Source: Sporisorium sorghi (Eukaryota > Basidiomycota > Ustilaginomycetes > Ustilaginales > Ustilaginaceae). From it: a stretch of DNA of 64,000 bases. Numbering within the stretch: position 1 is the first letter of the stretch; each line of letters opens with the position of its first letter. Shown here in pieces: positions 30,874 through 40,613 of this stretch. Made by a program: the position numbers and the translations under genes. The notes below the pieces were generated by a model that was not told the DNA's origin, did not search any database, and was given only the letters and a program-made list of their open reading frames with translations. The stretch covers positions 30,385-94,384 of the forward strand of contig JALCCG010000024.1 of the NCBI GenBank assembly GCA_023212695.1. Direction: 5' to 3'.

Positions 30874-30940
30874 GGTCGTAGCTGCGATTCGGCACGGTCG
30901 AGGGATGGGAAGACGATGAGGAAAGGAGGACGTCCGAGAT

Positions 30941-30962
30941 CAACGTTCCGGCGATTTATGTA
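30941..30962 (-). promoter_or_regulatory. Shared core promoter element of member B
   Basis: A TACATAAAT box followed by CGCCGGAACGTTG. Member C has the same order, ATATAAG then CGCCGGAGCGTTG, at 32651-32671, about the same distance from the ATG. Confidence 0.55.
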
Positions 30963-31149
30963 CCCTTCAGGCCCTGCCAGAGACCGCCAGAGGAAAGACG
31001 CACAGACACTGGACCAGCTCTGCTACATCTGAGCGTGGTGAGACGTGCTGCACTGTGCAACGCTAGCCAGCTAGCTTACAACCGGCCCCTTTTGCGAAAA
31101 GAAAGCCAGTCCGTGTCATTGCCATTTCTTTATCCTCGTCACATGTCAC

Positions 31150-31600
31150 AGTGGGCTCTGCCAGCAATTGTCTTTGTCTGATTTCTCGGTTGGTTTTGGT
31201 GTGGTGCACGTCCCATCAAGCGTGATGTTGCTGTCTCATGCATTGTTGGACGTAACGCACGTCCGTCGGTTGTGGTTGATGAAGTTGGTTGGTGGGTGGA
31301 TCACCACAGCCCGAAAAGGCTGCTGGTGGCTTGTTTCGTTTCAATGCTGCACCGAAATGAATGCTTGCGGGACTGCTTCACTAAGTTAACACTGACTCGT
31401 CAACGATACACTGATCCAGGGTGCCATTGTTTGAGCGGTTGCACCAAATCCTGGCTTGGTGGTGGTGATCATGCATCGCGCTTCATAAAACGTTGCTGTC
31501 CCATCATCAACAAGTGCATGTGAGCTCATCGCCGAAACACCAAATATTGTCCACCCTCTTGCAATTGCTTCCGCGCTTGCTCACTCGCTTTTGCGGCCCC
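31150..31600 (+). repeat. Diverged intergenic repeat, copy 2
   Basis: Same orientation and order as copy 1: AGTGGGC start, ATGTTGCTGTCT, GCATTGTTGGACG, GGTTGGTGGGTGGAT, and later the GTGATCATGCATCG and CATCGCC segments. Confidence 0.7.
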
Positions 31601-31776
31601 CTTCAAAATCTGATTCAAATATTCAATTGGTTCTTGGCCGAAAAAAGGGACGCAAGACATGGAGACAGGGGGGAGCGGAGCACATAGATAGCGACATGAA
31701 AGAGACAGCATGGGGGGGAGACGTGTAGGAGTTCTGACTCGCTTAGGGAATACCTAGGAAAAACAAGGGTGGCAGC

Positions 31777-32567
31777 TCAGACGTTACCGCTGCCGAACCA
31801 AGAAGAGGTAGCGGTACTACCGTACGGATCATGCTGCCCTCTGTTCGCCTCACGCGCATAGTCAGGGTCAACGCCATACCCTGGAAGGACAATGCCGGGA
31901 GGTCCTTCGTTACCTGTGCGATTAACAAAAGCAAATCGATTCCGTTCGTCAAGATACCAGAGAAGGGTCAGTTGGCCGGCCCGAACAGCAAATAGGGCCA
32001 GCAGATCTGCGAACTATCTTACTCACTGAAGTGATTTGTGTGAGGCGCGGCATAAGAGTGCTGCTGGACACTCTGATGAGGGGGGCCAGTGTAAAGATTG
32101 CCGCCGTAGTTGTTCGTGGCGGGAGGAGCATTGTATCCGCCGTAGCCAGGATGAGGCGCAGGAGGAGCAGGAGCATATCCGCCGTTGTTGTAGTAATGGG
32201 GGACAGGGGCAGGGGCATACCCCTGGCCGTTGTAATACGAATAGGTAGACGAAGCATAGTCTCCGCCATGGCCAGGCTGAGGGGCAGGAGGAGCAGCATT
32301 TCCGCCATAGCCGTAGTGTCCATCACCTCCACGAGTTACAGGAGCAGTGTTGGCAGGGATTGGAGGAGGTTGACGAGTGGGAGGAGGGAAGCTAGTGCGG
32401 GGAGTGGTAGGAGTGAATTCAGGAGTAATCCTGATATCGACGAGGTCATCTCCGACCCTACGGATGAAGGACTCGGCTTTTTCAATGGTGGGAGCAGGCA
32501 GAGGAGCTGCGAAGGTGAGAGCAGAGCCGGCAAGAGCCAGAGCGACGAAGGAGAAGTTGAGCTTCAT
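31777..32567 (-). CDS. Secreted Gly/Pro/Tyr-rich protein, tandem family member C (two exons)
   Basis: Exon 1 (32027-32567) and exon 2 (31777-31913) give 225 residues. The leader MKLNFSFVALALAGSALTFA is followed by APLPAP and an acidic helix (TIEKAESFIRRVGDD). A Thr/Pro region and then a Gly/Pro/Tyr/Asn-rich body (GGYAPAPPAPHPGYGGYN) follow. The unspliced frame ends after NHFSE, inside the donor GTGAGT. A 113-base intron with CTGACCC and CACAG leads to exon 2, which reads through DPDYAREANR and ends TSSWFGSGNV. The intron has the same phase and position as in member A. Start context, leader and promoter all match A and B. There is no known domain; secretion is well supported, function is unknown. 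Confidence 0.8.
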
Positions 32568-32650
32568 GGTTGCTAGATGTCTGCCGCGATGCACACAGAG
32601 ATCAGGGCGAACGATTGGAAGGATGATGGAGAAAGGGAAGCGGCTCAGGC

Positions 32651-32671
32651 CAACGCTCCGGCGACTTATAT
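32651..32671 (-). promoter_or_regulatory. Shared core promoter element of member C
   Basis: ATATAAG followed by CGCCGGAGCGTTG about 85-105 bases upstream of the ATG; nearly identical to the element of member B. Confidence 0.55.
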
Positions 32672-32979
32672 TCGTTTTGGTCCTCCCAAAAGCTGCCAGC
32701 GAAAGGTGCACAGACAGGACTGGCTCTGCGACTTCTGAGCGCTGAAACCTGCTGCACTTGCTGTCCTTGATCGAAGCACCGGGGCAAGACAAGCCAAGAG
32801 GGTCGCATTTCACGGGTTTAGTCAGAGAGAGAGGTGGGCGAGTGTTGCCAAGCGCAAGTACATTGTAACGCGAGCTCCACCAACGTGGGCGAGGATGATG
32901 GCCGTATTGCAATCAATGTGATGTTAACTTATTGTGGACAATTGCTTGGTGGCGAGTCCACTGGTTGCGGCTTTTGGTG

Positions 32980-33340
32980 GGGGTTGACACGACGCATGGT
33001 CACCGCCGGAAAGCAAGGTTTCATGCAACGGCACAACCAACGGCACGCCATCTTGGAATCGGCATGCCGCTGAAGCTCGCCCAGTCTCAGATACCTGGGC
33101 GTCCTCTGAGTGCTCTCGCTGCCTTTGATGCACGTCGCTGTACAACACCGGCATCTCCAAGCAAAGTCCCCCTCGGCACAGCGTTTTACGACCCGCTCCA
33201 CATGCCGCATTCGCCTTCCTCAAGATCCCTCTCGCTCGCTGCGGCCACCCCTCCCCGCCCACCAACCAATGTCATCGACCGAACAACCAGCACCGACGCA
33301 CGTCCGTTCCGTCCAACGATGCATAGGGGTTTGAGCAGCA
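32980..33340 (-). repeat. Diverged intergenic repeat, copy 3 (inverted)
   Basis: Read on the minus strand it shows GTTGGTGGGCGG, CATCGTTGGACGGAACGGACG and GGTGACCATGCGTC in blocks also present in copy 1. The order within the inverted copy is rearranged or interrupted. Confidence 0.6.
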
Positions 33341-33616
33341 TTGTGCTGGAGGACAATGCACTCGCGCGCGGTTGGCAACACTCGCCCACGTCTCCTCTTT
33401 CCAACGACTGATCAGCGCGGTTGCACGTTCGGGAAGGACTCCAAAAATGATTTCTTCATAATGCTGCTATGATCACATCCACCAGCGATTGCATTGGATG
33501 CACCTCACCTCACCGGCATCATCGCAGTGACGTACAGTCGAAGGGGAAGGGATTGGGAGGCACACCACAAACAAAAACAAAAACAAAAACAAAAAAAAAA
33601 AAACAGCAAAAAATTT

Positions 33617-33723
33617 CTCCCAACGTGGGGCTCGAACCCACGACATTCAGATTAAGTCCAAGATTTGCTCGGAAACCCTTGTATGATAAGAGTCTGACGC
33701 TCTACCGACTGAGCTAGCCGGGA
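33617..33723 (-). tRNA. tRNA-Lys (anticodon CTT) with intron
   Basis: The minus strand folds into a full cloverleaf: acceptor stem TCCCGGC with GTTGGGA, D-arm GCTCAGTCGGTAGAGC, anticodon stem TCAGA with TCTGA around the loop CTCTTAA (anticodon CTT), and T-arm GTGGGTTCGAGCCCCAC, discriminator G. A 34-base intron (about 33653-33686) sits one base 3' of the anticodon, the standard eukaryotic site. Exact intron borders may shift by one or two bases. It lies between the secreted-protein cluster and eIF5B, on the same strand as both. Confidence 0.95.
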
Positions 33724-33928
33724 TAGAATTTGTTAAAAACTTGGCGGCCAGGATTGCGTATATTAAACCTTTTGGTCATTGACCGAAGCAGAAGATGAAG
33801 AGGACGAAGAAGACTCCGGTTCAAGAATGACCAAGACACACACAACGCTCCTTCTTCTGATGCGTTCTGATTTCGGGCCAGGCGCATGATATGTACAGAA
33901 CAACTTTTCCCGGTTGGGAAATCTTCTC

Positions 33929-36900
33929 TCACGGAATGTCGAGTTCGCCCTTGAGCTTCTTGATGAGCTTCTTCTCGTCGGTCGAGATGCCGTCCCAGAA
34001 GTGGGCCTTGAGCGCATCGATCGAGGCACGGCTGATGTGCGAGACGATCACGTCGCTCTCCTCAAAGTGACGGCCAAACATCTTGGCCGACTCGTGCACT
34101 GCATGCTCGATCTTGACGGCGACACCACCGCCCACGTCCTTCTTGAGCACCACGTCGCGCTCCTTGTGGTTGATCTCGAGCGACGTCACTTTACCCAAAT
34201 GCACCACCGTCTTCTTGCGCGTGACCGGGTCGGTTTTGACCACACAAAGCGGCGTGCCCACGCGCAGCGAGCCGTCGATAATGTCGCAACCCAGGATGAT
34301 CGGGTCTCGCTTGGCAAAGCACGCAATCGTCTTGAGTCGACACGGCCACACCGCCGTACCCGAAGCCTCCTTCTTCTTGCCGTCCATCACCTCCTGGTGG
34401 TACTTGGTGAAATCGTTCTCGAGGTGGTAGATGATCTTGGCCGTGAAGATCTTGATGCCGAGCTCCTCGGCGAGCTTCTCGGCTTCCTTGTCGACGGGCA
34501 CATCGAACGCCAGGATGACGGCCAGCTCCTTGGCCTTTTCGAGCATGGTGGAACATCGCACCACATCCTTCTTGAAGACGGGGCCGATGTTGATGCCGTT
34601 GACGGGGATCTTGCTGACGCGGAGGAACTCGAGCAACGCCTCGAGCGAGCCGAGCGTAGATGCCTGTACGCAGACACCGCGACCCGAAGTGTCGATCGAG
34701 TTCATGAGCGAGCTGAGATCGCTCATCACCTCGTCCTTGAGATCCTCTTCGTCGTCGTCGGGTCCGACGACGAGCAACCTCGAACCGGCAATCGCCTTCT
34801 CGAGATCCGGCGCGGCGATCTTGACACCGAGCGCCGCCTTGACCATCTTGTGGTGCACGTAGGCACCCTTGACGCGCATCTCCTTGAGCGGCTGCGGTGT
34901 GAGCAACGCTCGTACTTGCGTCACGATGGGACCATTGAGACCGCAGACGACGATGCGATCGCCCTCGTGCATGACACCGTTGGAGAGCACAACGTCGATG
35001 GTGGTGCCGAGACCTTCGATGACCTTGACTTCGAGCACGGTGCACTCGAGCTCGGAGAGGTACATGAGCTTCTCGCTCATACGCGTCTGGGTGAGCTCGA
35101 TGATCAGTCGCAGCATGTCCGGGATACCTTCGCCCGTGTGGGCCGAGGTGGGCACCAGGCTGACGTTGCGGCCCATGTTCTTGTTGTCGTAGTAGGGCAC
35201 GGCGTTGAGACCCTGCTCGGCAAATTGGACGATGGCCTGGTTGGTACGCTCCTCGAACTCGTTGCGTGTGGCACGCTGCTGCTTGGACAAGCTGTCGCGG
35301 AAGGCGTTGTTGGGGATGGGCTCCCAGCCGTAGAGACGATCGATCTTGTTGAGGGCGACGATGAAGGGCGTCTTCTTGTCCCTGAGTAGGCGGATCGACT
35401 CGATGGTCTGTTGTTCGAGACCGTGCATGATGTCGACGACGAGGATGGCAATGTTGCAGAGCGAGGAGCCGCGGGTTCGCAGGTTGGTGAACGACTCGTG
35501 TCCTGGCGTGTCGATGACGAGGAGACCGGGCACCTTGTACTCGAAGGGCGAGTCCTTGTCGAGCACTGCCGTCTTGGACTGCAGAACCTCGGTGGGGAAG
35601 TAGGTGGCACCGATCTGTTGCGTGATACCACCGGCCTCACCCTCCTGGACGTTGGTCTGGCGAATCTTGTCGAGCAGCTTGGTCTTACCCGTGTCGACGT
35701 GTCCGAGAATACAGCAGATGGGCGATCGGAGGTCGTCGCGGCTTCGTGCAGCCATGGCCTGCTCGGTGCGCTCCTTCCTACGCTCGGCGGCGGCGGCCTT
35801 CTTCTCGGCAGCTTGACGCTGGGCAGAGGTGAGGCCGTCGTCATCTTCTGATTCGGACTCCGAGTCGTCCTCGTCGCTGTCGTCCTCGTCGTCGTCTTCA
35901 TCGTCGTCGTCTTCCTCGTCGGCATCCTGCTTGCCCTTTGCTGCGTCCTTGCCGTTGGTCTCGGCAGGAGCTGCAGCTGCGTCGGCTTTGGCGGTCTCCT
36001 TAGAGGCGGAGGCGGCGGGCTTCTCGTCGTCAGACTCGGCATCCCAATCGTCCTTGACGTCCTCGTCTTCGGACTCGGCATCCCAGCTGTCCTTGACATC
36101 GTCTGCCTCTCCCTCGACGGCAGGCTCCTCGGCCTTGGCAGCCTCTGCGACGACCTCCTTCTCGGCAGGGGCAGCTTCGGCAGGCTTGTCTTGCTCCTTG
36201 TCCTCTTGCTTGTCTTCGGCAGCCACGGGCTCGGGGATGGTGAGACCGCCATCGCGCTTCTGAGGACCCTTCTTCTTTCGGTTGTCGACGACGGCGCGCT
36301 TCTTGGTGGCGCCAGGCTTGGCACCGGATTCGCGGTTCTCGAGGCCCTCGACCTTGATGTGGCCGGCTTGAATCATGGCCTGCATCCTGGCCTCGGCGGC
36401 GGCTTTTTCGGCCTTCTGCTTGGGCGTCAAGAACTTGCCCTCCTTTTTGAGCTGCTCCTTCTTGGCCTTTTCTTTTTCCTTTTTGGCTTTCTTGGCCGCT
36501 TCCTTTCGCTCCTCCTCCTCCTTCTCTAGACGTTCGCGCTCCTCTTCGGCACGAATGGCCTCGAGTCTGGCTTGTTCTGCCTCCTCTTCGGCCTTCTTCT
36601 GTGCGGCGATGCGGGCCTGAAGGGCGGCGAGTTGAGGGTTGATCTTCTTGGGGGCGGCTGAAGGCGCTGGCGCAGGTGCGGGAGCAGGTTCAGCACCCTT
36701 GCCCTTCTTCTTCTTCTTCTTCTTCTTGTCGTCCGAAGCAGTGGCGGCGGTGTCGTCCTTGGCGGCATCGGCAGCCTCGTCGTCGTTGGCATCGTCGTCT
36801 GCTGCATCCTGCTTGGCGGGCTGGGAGGCAGAAGCGGCCTTCTTGGCAGCGGCTTGAGCCTTCTTCTTGGCCTTCTCCTTTTCCTTTTTGAGCTTCTCCT

Positions 36901-37600
36901 TCTCCTTCTTGGTCAGGATGCGAGGAGCACCGTCGTCGTCGTCGGCACCGTCTGCATCAGCATCAGCGTCGTCGGCACCGTCTGCATCAGCATCAGCGTC
37001 GTCGGCTTTCTGATCTTGTTGCTTCTGAGCGCCGCCCTTCTTCTTAGACTTGTCTTCGGGGAACTCGTCGTCGAGCATGTCGTCGATGGTGCCCTGGACA
37101 GGAGCCTTGCTCGCCAGATCTTGCTCGGCGTCGGCCTCAGCATCAGCAGGAGCGGCAGCAGCAGCGTTTCCGCCAACATCCTCACCAAACTCGTCAAAGT
37201 CGTCGTTCTTCTTCTTTTTCTTCTTGTCCTTTTTGCCTTTCTTGCTTGCGTTTTTGATGGCACCCATCAAGCCATAGTTGTCGTCGTCATCATCGGCGGC
37301 GGGGGCGGGTGCTGGCGCTGGAGTGGGCTTGGAAGCGGCAGCCTTGCCATTGGCGGCCTTTTTGTTGTCCTTCTTGGCAGGAGCTGTTGGCTCTTCGTCT
37401 TGCTCCTCGTCGTCCTGATCGTCGGCGCCATCGTCGAGTGACATTGCTGCAAAGAGGTTCTTTGTCTTTTTGGTGGGAGCTTCGTATTCGTCGTCACCGG
37501 CGTTGGCAGCAGCGGCGGTGTTGTTGTTGTCGATGGACTCGCCGGCTTCGTCCCAAAAGTCGTCGGCACCGCCCTTCTTGGCGCCCTTCTTCTTTCCCAT
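33929..37600 (-). CDS. FUN12: Translation initiation factor eIF5B (Fun12)
   Basis: The ATG at 37600 ([18 protein letters not shown]) gives 1223 residues. The frame extends another 70 codons upstream, but those codons are not eIF5B-like. The N-terminal half is a Lys/Glu/Asp/Ala-rich disordered region with acidic runs and small tandem repeats. The IF2-type G domain starts near residue 625, with [22 protein letters not shown] and NKIDRLYGW. Domains II to IV follow, ending in the helical C-terminus GELDIP. eIF5B is the GTPase that joins the 60S subunit to the initiation complex. Length and domain order are usual for fungi. It is divergent from CGR1, with 640 bases between. Confidence 0.96.
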   Translation of the reverse strand: MGKKKGAKKGGADDFWDEAGESIDNNNTAAAANAGDDEYEAPTKKTKNLFAAMSLDDGADDQDDEEQDEEPTAPAKKDNKKAANGKAAASKPTPAPAPAPAADDDDDNYGLMGAIKNASKKGKKDKKKKKKNDDFDEFGEDVGGNAAAAAPADAEADAEQDLASKAPVQGTIDDMLDDEFPEDKSKKKGGAQKQQDQKADDADADADGADDADADADGADDDDGAPRILTKKEKEKLKKEKEKAKKKAQAAAKKAASASQPAKQDAADDDANDDEAADAAKDDTAATASDDKKKKKKKKGKGAEPAPAPAPAPSAAPKKINPQLAALQARIAAQKKAEEEAEQARLEAIRAEEERERLEKEEEERKEAAKKAKKEKEKAKKEQLKKEGKFLTPKQKAEKAAAEARMQAMIQAGHIKVEGLENRESGAKPGATKKRAVVDNRKKKGPQKRDGGLTIPEPVAAEDKQEDKEQDKPAEAAPAEKEVVAEAAKAEEPAVEGEADDVKDSWDAESEDEDVKDDWDAESDDEKPAASASKETAKADAAAAPAETNGKDAAKGKQDADEEDDDDEDDDEDDSDEDDSESESEDDDGLTSAQRQAAEKKAAAAERRKERTEQAMAARSRDDLRSPICCILGHVDTGKTKLLDKIRQTNVQEGEAGGITQQIGATYFPTEVLQSKTAVLDKDSPFEYKVPGLLVIDTPGHESFTNLRTRGSSLCNIAILVVDIMHGLEQQTIESIRLLRDKKTPFIVALNKIDRLYGWEPIPNNAFRDSLSKQQRATRNEFEERTNQAIVQFAEQGLNAVPYYDNKNMGRNVSLVPTSAHTGEGIPDMLRLIIELTQTRMSEKLMYLSELECTVLEVKVIEGLGTTIDVVLSNGVMHEGDRIVVCGLNGPIVTQVRALLTPQPLKEMRVKGAYVHHKMVKAALGVKIAAPDLEKAIAGSRLLVVGPDDDEEDLKDEVMSDLSSLMNSIDTSGRGVCVQASTLGSLEALLEFLRVSKIPVNGINIGPVFKKDVVRCSTMLEKAKELAVILAFDVPVDKEAEKLAEELGIKIFTAKIIYHLENDFTKYHQEVMDGKKKEASGTAVWPCRLKTIACFAKRDPIILGCDIIDGSLRVGTPLCVVKTDPVTRKKTVVHLGKVTSLEINHKERDVVLKKDVGGGVAVKIEHAVHESAKMFGRHFEESDVIVSHISRASIDALKAHFWDGISTDEKKLIKKLKGELDIP

Positions 37601-38240
37601 GATGACGTGAAGCCGCTTGGACTCGCGATGTGTGGGGAGGTTTTTGGTTTTGATGTGATGTTCGAAGGTCGAGCAAGGCTCCCGGAGCGTCTGCAGTGAC
37701 AAGTGCGTGGACGCGAGCTGGATTCCTTCCTTCCTTTCCTGCCGCTGATGTGTGGATCTAGCGGTTCGCGTTGACCTGAAAGTCGTGGTCGATTGGTGGT
37801 TGAGAGACACGCAGTTTCGAGACGGCGTTCAACAGGCAAAAGTAAAAGAAGCAGCAGCTGCTCTCTCTCTCTCTCTCTCTCTCTGCCGCCAGAAATAGGA
37901 AAAGAAATCTGAGAAAAAAAAAAAAAAAAAAAGAAAAAAGAAAAATCCACGACTCAGCCCAGTCAGCCAGTCAGCTCAAGAAAAGGGCTTTGTGCCTGCT
38001 GCCGAGTTCCCACGGATCGCAGGCTCCACTTGCAATTTTCGCTTTTTTTTTTTTTTTTTTTTTTTTTCGGAAGTTTTCTCCGCACTTTTTTCGGTAGATT
38101 TTTTTTTTTTTCTTCTTTTTTTTTTTGGCTTTTGATTTGGAGCTGTGGTTTCGATTTTGATGGTCTTTCGTCCATCTCTTCCATCAATCCACCTGACAAG
38201 CGCCTGGATCGCATCACGACCTGGAGATCGAAGAACCAAG
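37601..38240. promoter_or_regulatory. Divergent promoter region of eIF5B and CGR1
   Basis: It holds a CT repeat at about 37861-37884, an A-rich stretch at about 37914-37945 and T runs at about 38043-38068 and 38099-38127. No gene is seen. Confidence 0.6.
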
Positions 38241-38915
38241 ATGTCGAATCAAGCATCCTCCTCGAGCGACATGCTGCCTGCCAAGCCCACTAGCAAGACC
38301 ACTGTGTAAGTTGGACAGCTGTCTGCGCGAATGCCACTCGCCACTGGAGCTATGAGCAGCCCACTGACATTGCCTCGCTTTGATCGACCATCTCCATTGC
38401 TTGGATGCAGTACAATCGCAGGTAAACAGAAGACGACACCATGGGGGAAGAAGCTGGAGCAGCGAAGGAAGCAAGAGTCGATCAAGCAACGAGAACGCGA
38501 GATGAAGGCCGAAAAGGAGTCCGAGGCTGAAAGGTGAGCAATTGACCATTCGGCACGGATCAGAGCATGCAGGCACGGGCAGATGGTGACCTTGTCCGGC
38601 TGCCGAACTCATTGTGCAAACAGATTACTGACTCGCTGATCCTGCCTCGCGGTTCGATGCTTTCTGTCAACAGGAAGAAGCAAGTGACTCGCGAAAGGAA
38701 GCAGATGGCCGAGGAAAAGGCTCGACTCGAGATCATGGCACAAAAGGTAGGTGCACGAAGGCTCACAGGGATGATGCCCTTGCAACAGTCCAAATATCTG
38801 GCTCGGTGCAAGTTATGCTGACGATCTCTCCCTGCGGTTGCTGTAGATGAGCGCAAAGCGGCTCGCACGCAAGAAGCGCCGTCTGGGCATCACCAAGAAG
38901 GTCTCGCACGCATGA
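38241..38915 (+). CDS. CGR1: rRNA-processing protein Cgr1
   Basis: Four exons, 38241-38305, 38411-38533, 38674-38746 and 38847-38915, give 109 residues. All junctions follow GT-AG and keep frame. The product is a highly basic coiled-coil protein: KTTV...GKQKTTPWGKKLEQR, then alternating Arg/Lys/Glu helices, and MSAKRLARKKRRLG near the C-terminus. That is the Cgr1 pattern, a nucleolar protein needed for 60S rRNA processing. The length fits (about 110-130 residues). The gene is too fragmented to appear as a single long frame. Exon 4 starts exactly at the Met of the conserved MSAK motif. Confidence 0.92.
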
Positions 38916-40030
38916 TTTTGGGGCCTCAGCAGATCGACCCGTCTTGATCATCTGCCCATTGTCCATATGCAATTGTACCGTTCAACCATCCTAACTGCTT
39001 GATCATGATCTCCAACTCGTGGCATTGGACCTATCGGTAGGCTTGCCCGTAAGGTTGACTGCTCACCGTAGACCGTCATGAACGGGTCAGGATCTGCATC
39101 TGCACCTGCTAGACAGGCCCTGCAATCTTGCCATTCAGGGTCCTGAATGAGTGTTTTGATTCTATCGTGCGAGAGAATTTGAAAAGAAGAAAGGGTCAAG
39201 TCAAAGTCTGCGCAGCCAAGACCGTGTGTCAAAAGGCCAATCAACACTCGTTGGAAGGTGTTCGGCTGGGTTTCTGATGGCACGCTACTCTGCTGCTGAG
39301 ATGCTGACTGCATCGGATTCGCTAGAGTTGACTCTCAGCATGATCAGCGTGTGTGCTTGGTGTATGAGTGCCAGAGTTGAGCGTAAGAGTGACAGGCTCT
39401 CAAGCGTGATTTTGTGCGCAAAGCTCAGTCGACACACGCGTTGTTGCGCAGGTGTGCCTGTGCGTTTGGTGTGTGTGCGTGCGTGCGTGCGCTGCGTTGC
39501 GTGTGTGCGCTTTGGCAGTCGGAAAAAAAAAAAAAAAAAAAAAAAAGAGGCTCAGCAGCTCAGTGTCTCTCTGTTTCATTCCAAAATCACCAAAATCAAA
39601 GGGGGAAAAAAAAAAAAAAAAAAAAAAAAAGAAAAGAAAGCGCGGCGCAGTGACTTTGCTTTCAACGCCGACCTTTCTGCTCGCTGCCACATCTTCCTTT
39701 CTTTCCTCTCACCATCGCCTCTTTGCGAGCATCTCCATCACCGTCACCGTTTCCGTCATAATCACAAAGCATACCAGCGACTTGCAATCACCTTCAAGCC
39801 GCAACCATCATCATCGTAAGTCGAGCGCAAGCTTGCCTCCACACCAACACTTTTCGCACCCTTGCCAGACCATCTTACTCACGCAACTTTTGCTCAATCA
39901 CGACAGCCATCGCATCCTAGAAGCGCGGTCCGCATACCCTCTCGATTCCACATCACTCGACCGCCCATCCCGTCACGTTCTCACGTCTTCCCCAAAAAGT
40001 CGCAGCGACATTTGCAGTTGATCTTTCAAC
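38916..40030. promoter_or_regulatory. Intergenic region upstream of the DUF2433 gene
   Basis: About 1.1 kb. It holds GTGTGCGTGCGTGC repeats near 39470-39510 and two long A runs at about 39523-39546 and 39606-39630, then a pyrimidine-rich leader. A plausible leader intron donor GTAAGT lies near 39818. No gene is supported. Confidence 0.5.
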
Positions 40031-40572
40031 ATGGCTTCCTCCACCAACAACCACAATTCTCGATCTCCCGCACACCCTCACAAGTCGCCAGCAGCTTCCA
40101 TGTCGGATGCTTCTGCTGCGCCTCATCATCAAAACCACGCCGGCCTCAGACCTCCTTCGGCTGGCGCGCCCCTTCGAACTCCCAGCCAGGCCTCCTCCCA
40201 CCGTAGCGGCAGCAGAGCTTCCGCAGCTCCACCCAGCGTCAAACCCGTCTTCTCCAATTCCGATCCTCCCTATGTCATCGACGGTCCCGGCGGCAGGATC
40301 GTCTGCGTGGCTGACGTTCGCGGCAATCTCTCGCTCCTCAATCAGATTGCTGCAGAAGCACGCGCCCAGGTCATCATCCACACGGGCGATTTCGGCTTCT
40401 TCGACAGCAGCAGCTTGGATCGCATGAGCGACCGCACCCTCCGCCACCTTGTTCAGTACACCACCCTCATCGATCCCGCTCTCCGTGCCAAGTTGCTGGC
40501 TGCTGACCCGCCTCGTGGTCCCGCTGCCACCGAAAAGGGCGCTTCCGCCGCTGCCATTCGTCAGCACATTGC

Positions 40573-40613
<41 letters not shown>

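Larger units (their letters stand above)
30874..31776. other. Spacer between family members B and C, with a duplicated block
   Basis: It holds the promoter of B and, at about 31150-31600, copy 2 of the diverged intergenic repeat. The 3' flank of member C begins at 31776. No gene is supported. Confidence 0.55.
32568..33616. other. Spacer upstream of member C, with the inverted repeat copy
   Basis: It holds the promoter of C and an inverted, diverged copy of the intergenic block at about 32980-33340. At 33571-33604 there is a CAAAAA-type simple repeat, and just beyond it the 3' end of the tRNA gene. Confidence 0.55.
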
